Shown: in pieces, positions 56,690-64,000 of the stretch
Numbering within the stretch: the first letter of the stretch is position 1
How the letters are laid out: every line of letters begins with the position of its first letter
Assembly: GCF_949987515.2 (NCBI RefSeq)
Contig: NC_082684.1
Coordinates: forward strand, 157,185,356 to 157,249,355
DNA from: Delphinus delphis
Lineage: Eukaryota > Chordata > Mammalia > Artiodactyla > Delphinidae
Reading direction: 5' to 3'
Length of the DNA: 64,000 nucleotides
Notes under the pieces: generated by a model
The model's database searches: none
What the model was told of the DNA's origin: nothing
The model's input: only the letters and a program-made list of their open reading frames with translations
Program-made: the position numbers and the translations under genes

Positions 56690-59660
56690 AAGAAAACAAG
56701 ACCTGAGGCAAAAACTTCTGTGTAATATTTTATTAGGGAGTATGATTCCAGGAAAGCAGGATTAAGGGGAAAAAAGGAGTGACAAGGGAGAGAAGTGAGA
56801 CCCCATCCAAGGGAAGCTTATCATTACCAAGCTGGCCACTCCTGGGGATCCAGTGTCACTGATGGCTTGATCTCCTGGGACTGACATCCAAGGAGCTTAT
56901 ACGAACCTCAGACCATGTGTCTGGGGAAGGAGGGAGGTAGAATTTATCTACCAGCTCCCACTTCCCATTGGTGAAAACTCCCTTTATGGGATAACTGCCC
57001 TACACTTCTGAGCTGCACAGACATGGCACTGGGCAGGTCTCAAGGCCTCTCTTGATTCCATTCTTAGAAAAATAGAAGGCCAAGGGCACCAGGCGAGAGT
57101 GCCGGTGCAGTGGCAGAAGGTGAAGCTGGGTTGTGCCTGTGTGAAAATGGCCAGAACCCAGGCAGGGCTGGTTACACAGCAGTGGGTAGGTCAGAGCCAG
57201 TGGCCCAGTTCCCAGAAACAGTGACTGTCAGACTCATCACTCAAGCCCTTGTATTGTGTTGAATTCTGCATTACAACTGGGGCTTCATTGCTGTAAAACA
57301 GGATGCCCTGAGAGGGGATATAAAACCAATCAGTCTAAGAGTTCCCTTCAAGGTAGTTGCCAGACTCAATCACTGAGGACTTAAAGTTAAAAAGGTGGAT
57401 AAAACACAGTACCATCCCCTCTCCTGCGGTTGGTTTTGAAGCCATGGCTGCTACTCATCCTCCACCACCCCTTCTAGATTGCCCTTCTGCTTGGCCAGCC
57501 CTGGGGCTCCCCTGTGTTGCTTACCGGAAGGGCTGACCAGACCTGCATCCCCGAGGGGCTGGTTGTCTTCTCCTTGTTGTCCATTTCTCATTGTCATCAC
57601 TCAACACCAAAGCACCAAGAGACTCCAGAAAATGCCCTGGATCCCAGACACGTTCTCCCTGCCTCTTCAGGCAGCAGCCTCCACCTCCTGATGACAGGAT
57701 CGAGCTGCCAGTTGACAATAACTGCTTTATTGGCCTCTGGCCCATGGACCTGAGAGACCAAGTGCCCCTGCAGAGGTGTCCCACCCCCCAGTCCTGGAAA
57801 CCAGAACTTCTAATCTGGTAGAAACTAAGAGTGCAGGGACAGGAAACACAAATTCCATAACTTGGTCATTGAGTGATGGTGTGAGGGGCCAATCCCATTT
57901 CGTCCCTTTGGTTCCCAGGCTCATGTATTTTAGCTATTGAGAATGTATCAGACTCTTAGTGTGAAAGGCACGTGTACTAACATATAGGATCACACACTGA
58001 CTCGTAGGATGTCCTCCATGAGCTGGTGCCTTAGCTGAGCAGGCTCTACCAGGCCTATCTGTTGCTCCATAGGACCAGCTCTTTCAGGGTGATGAGTCGC
58101 GTGGAAAAATGAGAGGGCTCTCTTGCCATGGGCCCATTACTGCACTTCCTTTGTTGTAAAATGTGTCTGAGATGATTGTATGGGATAGATCGACAGGTTG
58201 AGGCCTTGAGAAGAGGGAAGGTGGACCATAGATGGGAGAACGTCTGGGTTCCGAGGAGGACAACCTGCAGTCTCCATCAGGATGGACAGGGTCTGGTGTA
58301 AGTGACCTGCACAGGTGTCCGATGGGGCTCCTTGGGGAACAGTGCATGTGAGGGCTCAGCCTCGGTCTCTGCTGCTGGGGGCTGGGTATTCAGCAGTAGC
58401 CATGGGTCAGTCTGTTCCTCCTGCCCGTCTGGTGTTTGAGAGCCTCCGCTTCAAAGATCTTCATGCTTTGTGCCCACTCATGTGCCCGTCCACATGTGCC
58501 TTCACCAGACCGTCTTGTCCTTTCTTCCAGTCTTTTTCCTTCTAAACCCCAGACCAGCCAACTAATTCACTTGTCACTACCAAGAGTCCATAGATATCTG
58601 TATCTCAGGCCACTTCTTCACCAGTACAACAGGAACAACTAAGTGTACTGCCGGAAGTTCTGTCTTTTGGGGTTACGCTTGATTGGGGCTGAAACTAGCC
58701 CAATTTTGGCCAGCACCAATATATAGTACTCACCTATCGATGAACTATAAACAAGTCCCAACACATTCAGCGGATCACAAGCAATCCCCTCCCCACCCAC
58801 CATGATGATACCTGATGTTATAGGTGTACACTGAAGGACAGGCATCAGTCCTTCAGAAGCAGATGACAAGGTGGACTGGGCCACCTGTTCATGTAATTTA
58901 TTCATGTCTTCTGGATCCGCTTAGGCCTGATTCCAAATGAAGAGGCTTCCAAAATGCCATCATGAGGGTGTGTTTTCAAGGGTCGCTACCAACTGTCTCA
59001 TCCTGGGTCCTCCAGAAAGCAGAACCTCGAATTGAAACAGTAATAATAAAATAAAAACATATATGTTACTACTTTATTTGAGAGTACAGTGAAAGGGAAG
59101 CAAGATGAGGGAAAGAGGGGGGAAGCAGAGAAAAAGAGAGCACCTCTCCAGAATGTGTTAGCAAGCAGACCACTGTTCGGTATTCAGCATGATTGATTAC
59201 TCAGTCTCCTGGGAGTGTTTTTCAAAGGGCTGCATGAATAGTTTCATCTTTGGACAATCCATCCGTTTGGAGTAGGGGGTAAGAATTTATCTGCCAGCTC
59301 CCATACCCAGTTGATCAAGGATTTTCCCCATAAGGCAGTTTCTCCCAGTCTTCTGGGGTTGCACGTGCTGATCCTTGAATGGATGTCGTGGGCATCTCTC
59401 ACCTCAGCATCAAAATCAGAGCCCCAGGATGGGGGATAAAAGGTGATGTGGTAGGGACATGGGGTTGAAGCTCCATGAATTTGGTTGGAGCTCATGGAGA
59501 GTTGTTTGTTGAAGCACCTGCTGGGGAGCAACAGGTGACCAAAGACCCTGGACACCAGCGAGGTCAAGAGGATCCCAAGAAGGGGCCTCTTTCCACCTGT
59601 CATTTCCCTTCTCCAGATCTTGCTTTTTCTTTCCTGATTTTTGTTTTCTACTAGAGTCTA
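56690..59660. other. GC-richer block with two similar diverged segments
   Basis: 56720-57030 and 59070-59370 resemble each other. Shared are a TTTATT...GAGAGT-type start, AAGCA.GAT.AGGG, and especially GAATTTATCT(A/G)CCAGCTCCCA followed by CCCA..TG and, later, a TTCTG-G-TGCA segment. The roughly 1.7 kb between them is GC-richer with short frames on both strands and no domain. It might be a very old LTR-flanked retroelement, or two copies of one unnamed repeat. No viral gene is recognisable and none is intact. Confidence 0.3.
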
Positions 59661-59767
59661 TATTCTTACCAATAGCCATCATCTGTAGTGATAGCAAAGC
59701 ACTCTTTCCTCCATCCTTCCTTCCACCCACCAAATATATGCTCTACCATAGACAAAATATAAAATAA
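59661..59767. other. Spacer before the nested SINEs
   Basis: Nothing recognised. Confidence 0.4.
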
Positions 59768-60233
59768 ACAAAGGGAATTTTTTTGTTGTTGTTGGCTGTG
59801 TCGGGTCTTAATTGCGGCACACGGGCTCTTCGTTGTGGTGTGCGGGCCCTCTAGCTGTGATGCGCAGGCTCCAGAGTGTGCAGGCTTAGTTGCCCCGCGG
59901 CATGTGGGATCCCAGCTCCCCAACCAGGGCTCAAACCCGCATCCCCTGCATTGGAAGGTGGATCCCTGTTTTTTTTTTCTTTTTGCAGTACGCGGGCCTC
60001 TCACTGTCGTGGCCTCTCCCGTTGCGGAGCACAGGCTCCAGACGTGCAGGCTCAGCGGCCATGGCTCACGGGCCCAGCTGCTCCATGGCATGTGGGATCT
60101 TCCCGGACCGGGGCACGAACCCGTGTCCCCTGCATCGGCAGGCAGACTCTCAACCACTGAGCCACCAGGGAAGCCCTGGAAGGTGGATTCTTAACCACTG
60201 GACCACCAGGGAAGTCCCAGCAGAGGGAATTTT
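59768..60233 (-). mobile_element. Long CHR-type SINE split by a second SINE
   Basis: The outer SINE (59783-59963 and 60189-60219) has GGCTGTGTCGGGTCTTAATT, CTCTTCGTTGTGGTGTGCGG, CCCCGCGGCATGTGGGATCC and AGGGCTCAAACCCGCATCCC. After the interruption it ends with TTCTTAACCACTGGACCACC and AGGGAAGTCCC. The outer TSD is about A.AGGGAATTTT (59768-59782, 60220-60233). The two halves join correctly when the inner SINE is removed. Confidence 0.9.
59952..60188 (-). mobile_element. Short GC-rich CHR-type SINE nested in the older one
   Basis: The inner copy (about 59968-60176) is of the GC-rich form: GCAGTACGCGGGCCTCTCAC, TTGCGGAGCACAGGCTCC, GGGCACGAACCCGTGTCCCC, CACCAGGGAAGCCC. The TSD TGGAAGGTGGAT (59952-59963 and 60177-60188) is a piece of the outer SINE head. 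The longest frames in the window (161-163 codons) run across this pair and are not genes. Confidence 0.95.
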
Positions 60234-60299
60234 GGCCTTCTTCTCACTTCCCGATTTTTCTGTATTTTCCCTTTTCCTTTTGAGATTGTCTCCCCAAGG

Positions 60300-60690
60300 T
60301 ATCATTCAGTTCAGTAAAACAGATATTTATTTTAAGCTTAAGAGTTTGGCACTGTGCTATGGAATAAGAATATAGGGACTAAAGATGTGGTGCTGGTCCT
60401 GATAAGCTTACCTTCTATCAGCAGAGACAATACACAAAAGTGGGACACTTCTCCTAACCTGGAGGACCAACCAAAGTTTCCTGGAAAAGGTGACTCCTGA
60501 GCTGGGTTGTAAAGGATGGGTAGGAGGTCAGTTCAGCAAAGAACAATAGGAGAGAGAATCGACTGATCAAGGCACAGAGTGTGAAACGAACTGCAATCTG
60601 TTCTGTCTCACTTTCCCATGAAATGTGATGCAGTGACTGGCTGGTGGGTAGTAGATCGTGGGAGAGCTTTCACATCATAACAAGGGAACA
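60300..60690 (+). repeat. Ancient interspersed repeat, L2-like
   Basis: CAGATATTTATTTTAAGCTT, GTTTGGCACTGTGCTATGG, AAAGGTGACTCCTGAGCTGG, GTTGTAAAGGATGGGTAGGA and GATCAAGGCACAGAGTGTG in the family order. Confidence 0.55.
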
Positions 60691-61734
60691 GGCGTTTATT
60701 CAGTAAGTGACGTCAATCCATAGTAGTTTTTTTTTAATCAGCTTTAAATTGTTAAATATAAATTATATAAACATTAAATAATTTTTAAATGTTTAAAGTT
60801 GCATAATAGTTTGGTCCCCATGCGAATGCTATCTCTTTTATCTTTTTATATTTTTTTAATTTGCTAAGCAAACCTTTGTGATGACACATGCCGTACACTT
60901 CAGCCTGGTTCCAGTCTGAATGTTCACAAATTAGGGTCTGAATCAGTGAGCTTGGGATGGACCCAAGTGAACAGGTGGGATTAGCACTGTCACAGGGGGA
61001 ACTGGGAGAAATCTCTATCAACGGCCAAAAGCTGTAAACTCACCATTGCTTCTTATTCTTCCTTAGGGCAGAGCTATAGAGGGGCCGCTCTGGATTTCCC
61101 TTTAAATTGTCCCTGTGAGATAATTAAACACAGATCCTTTATTTCCTAGGAAGTCTCCCATATGGGTAAAAGATGTGAAAGATCAAGGCAACATATGTGA
61201 AAATGTGTCAAGTAAAAAAGAAAACTCGCATATTTGAACATCTTAAAAAATCAAGATAAAAAAGAGAGTGCCAAGGGAGTCATGAAAAGTTAGCTCTAGG
61301 CCAGAGACATGTAGCTTTTAATTTCCATACAGTAGAAGAAATTTGAGCTCATGAATCACATTTCATTAAAAGGTATACCTTTAAAGATTTATATTATCAA
61401 ATTTGAATGGGGGAGACAACAGAAGGTAGTTTAAACTGTCTGAGACATGCTGATTTAGCATTTATTCAGTAAACAGGATCGACTACTGGCTGCAAAATAT
61501 ATATAGAACATCTCTTTAAGCACAAATATGATGTAGATTTCAAAGAAATATGAAACAAAGGAGAGAAAAATAACCCCCCATTTTTTAATAGTCACCCACC
61601 TTTTAAGACTATTCTCAATCAAGCCTTATTTTGTGGCGTATGCCTAAGCAAATGTCTCTAAGCAGGTCACTTGAGGCATTAATACGTATGCAAGTAAAGG
61701 CATAAAACCTGAAAGTGAGAAATTCTCCTGTAAC
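60691..61734. other. Unassigned sequence, about 1 kb
   Basis: AT-rich at 60720-60790; nothing named. Confidence 0.4.
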
Positions 61735-61880
61735 TTTTCTTTTTTATTTTTAAGTTACTCTATATTTAAAATTTTTTTTTGTTGAAGTATAGCTGATTTA
61801 CAATATTGTGTTAGTTTCAGGTGTACAGCACAGTGATTCAGATATATATATATGCTCTTTTTCCGATTCTTTTCCGTTGT
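61735..61880 (-). mobile_element. Old L1 3' end fragment
   Basis: T-rich tail, then GTTGAAGTATAGCTGATTTA, CAATATTGTGTTAGTTTCAG, GTGTACAGCACAGTGATTCA and TTTTTCCGATTCTTTTCC in antisense. 5' truncated. Confidence 0.8.
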
Positions 61881-62359
61881 ACCCTATTTTTGGGAAAGAG
61901 CCCAGCACAGTAGCAGCAAAACTAGAGAAGGGTCAAGAAGTTTGGGGCATGGAGGATGTACCCCACTTGCTTGGGCACAGTGATAGTTGGGGTCAAATTC
62001 ACAGGGAAGATTTGAAAGGAATCTTAAGTAAATACACTGACCTGAGAGAGGAAACCATCCCACCTGGAAGGGCCAGGGAGGTGAGAATGAGAGGTGTCTC
62101 AGTGCCTCTCTGCACGATGTCCAAGTACACACATGCATGGACAGACAGCTCAAGCATCAGGGGACTGTCCTGCTTCCAAAACCTTAGTCAATTGTAAGCT
62201 TCCAGAACTTAAACCAAGCCTTAGAAAAGGGAGAGAAATTATGAGTTAATTGAGATTTAAATGAGAGCTGCGCTGGCAAAATGGGAGCTTAAAAAAAAGC
62301 AAGTTAAAGAACAATAAAGACATATTTCTTGCACACTTGAGTTATGAACTGAAATTTAT
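61881..62359. other. Unassigned sequence
   Basis: The 129-codon frame at 61808-62197 starts inside the L1 tail and has no domain. No gene called. Confidence 0.4.
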
Positions 62360-62505
62360 ATTGTCCCACTTATTCCTCTGAATATTAATCACCTATTTCC
62401 TTCTCTGTCTAACTAGATTATAAGTGCCTTGACTAGAGCGTAGGATTTGGCTAATAATGAGTGATTGATAAATTTATGGGAAAAGAATAAATAAATGAAT
62501 ACATG
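62360..62505 (+). repeat. L2 3' end fragment, diverged
   Basis: TTCCTTCTCTGTCTAACTAG, ATTATAAGTGCCTTGACTAG and AAAGAATAAATAAATGAATA match the L2 terminus order (CTCCC.ACTAGA.TGTAAGC...AATGAATGAATG). Confidence 0.5.
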
Positions 62506-62539
62506 TTTCTGAACCAAAAATGAGTCATCATTAAGAATC

Positions 62540-62700
62540 CTGAGAATTTCAGTCAGCTGGGGAGAGAGACAAGGATACAAGTCACTGTGGAGCAGGGCAA
62601 TGGGAACACCAGAGGGAACAAGTAAAATTCTTGCTAGGAATCCAGGAAGGCTTAATGGAGGAGGTGACATTTGAGCTTAGATGTGAAGGTAGAAAACAGG
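62540..62700 (+). repeat. Ancient interspersed repeat, L2-like
   Basis: AGAGAGACAAGGATACAAG, CAGGAAGGCTTAATGGAGGA and GGTGACATTTGAGCTTAGAT match the GGAGGTGACATTTGAGCTGAG part of the family. Confidence 0.55.
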
Positions 62701-63302
62701 TCTTGACAACCAATAGGATCTCACACCTGGCTTAGTTGATGAAATCATCCAATTGTAATTTGGATAGACACCATCTCTGCTGAGGGTCAACGAGAAAAAA
62801 AACAAAGATGGATGGAGGAGGGCACAGAGTGTGGATCCCAGGAAGAGGCATTTGGAAACTGCCTTACAAGATAGTGTGCATTTGACCGAGTATGAGTTGT
62901 TCTGTCTTCGTTCACCTTTTTATCACTACCTCCACTGGGTCATCTCTTTAAAACCTACATTTGTATCTGGGTGACAGTTCACAAACTGTGTTCCTGTGAC
63001 CCTCCCATGTCATAAGACGTTGTAAAGTTAAAGGAGTAGGTTAGATATTCAGTTGCCAGAAGTATTTAGACTAGTTTTGCCCTATTTTCTCTGCCATTGT
63101 CTTTTCCTACATAGTCAATTAAGCAACTACTGCGTATGATTAGTGTGGAGTGAAGCATAAAAATTCTTACTCTACTCAGGGCCTGTCTGTCTGTCCTTTG
63201 GTTTCGCTCTTTCCTTTCTCTCCTTCGTGTCCTTCCTCCTGCCTCTGTCCCCCTTGCTTTGTGTGGCTCTGCTGGTCCAAAGAGAATGATCAGGACCACC
63301 CA
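62701..63302. other. Unassigned sequence
   Basis: A pyrimidine-rich part at 63180-63250 gives short frames on both strands. Nothing named. Confidence 0.4.
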
Positions 63303-63490
63303 GCCCAGTGGTTCTCACGCTTCAGTGGTCATCACATTCATCTGAGATTTTTTTTTTTTTAAAGTAGATACTCATGGCTTCATCTCAAGGCTTCATTGAA
63401 TTCAAATACTTGGGGGTGGGACCCAGGCATTGGTATTTCAAATGCTTCCCTAAGAGATTCTAAAGTACAATCAAGCTGAGAATCACTGAT
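63303..63490 (+). mobile_element. hAT-Charlie MITE (MER5/MER58 type), near full length
   Basis: The left terminus CAGTGGTTCTCACGCTTCAG and right terminus AAGCTGAGAATCACTG are inverted repeats. The inside has GGGGGTGGGACCCAGGCATT and TTGGTATTTCAAATGCTTCC. About 188 bp, with a T-run at 63349-63360. Confidence 0.75.
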
Positions 63491-63788
63491 CTAAACTTTT
63501 TCTTCATACCTTAATTCCTTCTGTAAAATGCAGTCATTGGTCTGAATGATATTTAAGAAAACTGTCAACTTCCCAGTGTATGACATCCCTTCCAAAGGCC
63601 CATATTGGTGGATCCCTGGGGGAAGATCTGGTCAGGACTGTGAGTTACAGAGGACGAGAGGGTGAAGCTGGTTGCCAGTAAGATGGGAAGGGAGGGCAGG
63701 GTGGATTCTGACAACTTTTCCATCCACCTTTAGGCCTGATATTTCTGATAGCAGAGAATTTTGTGTTTCTGTTCTGCTTTGTCTTCTG
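63491..63788. other. Unassigned spacer
   Basis: Ends in a T-run (63791-63806). Nothing recognised. Confidence 0.4.
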
Positions 63789-63821
63789 GGTTTTTTTTTT
63801 TTTTTTAATGGTTCCAACATA

Positions 63822-64000
63822 TGCATTTTATTTTTTTAATTTTTATTTTATATTGGAGTATAGTTGATTTACAATGTGTTAGTTTCGGATGTACAGCAAA
63901 GTGATTTAGTTATACATATACATATATCTATTCTTTTTCAGATTCTTTTCCCATATAGGTTATTACAGACTGTTGAGTAGAGTTCCCTGTGCTTTTGTTT
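63822..64000 (-). mobile_element. L1 3' UTR, cut by the window edge
   Basis: TTATATTGGAGTATAGTTGA, TTTACAATGTGTTAGTTTCG, GATGTACAGCAAAGTGATTT and AGAGTTCCCTGTGCTTT in antisense, continuing past the window. Confidence 0.85.

Noticed and set aside
59666..60375. Longest open reading frames in the window (161-163 codons, both strands)
   Set aside because: They run through two nested SINEs and read the GC-rich SINE body (ARG/PRO/GLY-rich). The same peptide recurs at every CHR copy.
61808..62197. 129-codon frame
   Set aside because: Starts inside an L1 3' end and has no domain.

Overview
This window looks like non-coding nuclear DNA from a cetacean or a close whale/hippo relative. The main evidence is at least eleven copies of a tRNA-Glu-derived SINE of the CHR type. 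These carry the tRNA head ending in ...CCACCAGGGAAGCCC on the antisense strand, a GC-rich body and a 3' A-tail. There are also several LINE-1 3' UTR copies of the cetartiodactyl kind. I see no ruminant BovB/Bov-tA copies and no pig PRE-type SINE. Assignment to Cetacea, and all repeat family names, come from memory of consensus sequences and were not searched.

No protein-coding gene, exon, rRNA, functional tRNA or CRISPR could be supported. The longest open frames (up to 163 codons, around 59.7-60.4 kb) lie on SINE sequence and are not genes. The window is best read as intergenic DNA or as the inside of a very large intron.

Layout. 0-5 kb is repeat-rich: an L1 3' end, two long CHR SINEs, one short GC-rich CHR SINE, MIR, a hAT fragment, an L2 end and a composite L1/hAT insertion. 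4.3-23.3 kb has no CHR SINE. It holds only older repeats (MIR, MER20, L2, L1 tails), a poly(A)-only insertion and a tiny inverted L1, with much unassigned sequence. 23-29 kb has three CHR SINEs, MIRs and microsatellites. 29-45.5 kb again has no CHR SINE but has two long old L1 blocks (about 33.4-34.7 kb on + and 34.8-36.8 kb on -), a 26-bp L1 remnant, and two strong inverted-repeat loci. 45.5-60.3 kb has CHR SINEs (one nested in another), a twin-primed L1, a 31-bp tandem duplication overlapping an inverted repeat, and a pair of diverged similar segments about 2.3 kb apart. 60-64 kb has L2-type and L1 3' fragments and a hAT-Charlie MITE.

There are no genes acting together here, and I found no convincing new biological system. 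The best signals are mutational and retrotransposition footprints: an A-B-A'-B' double inverted repeat at 42482-42531, a composite retrocopy with its own AATAAA signal at 3327-4392, an insertion consisting only of poly(A) with a 15-bp target-site duplication (TSD) at 18956-19003, and several very short or 5'-inverted L1 insertions with readable TSDs.
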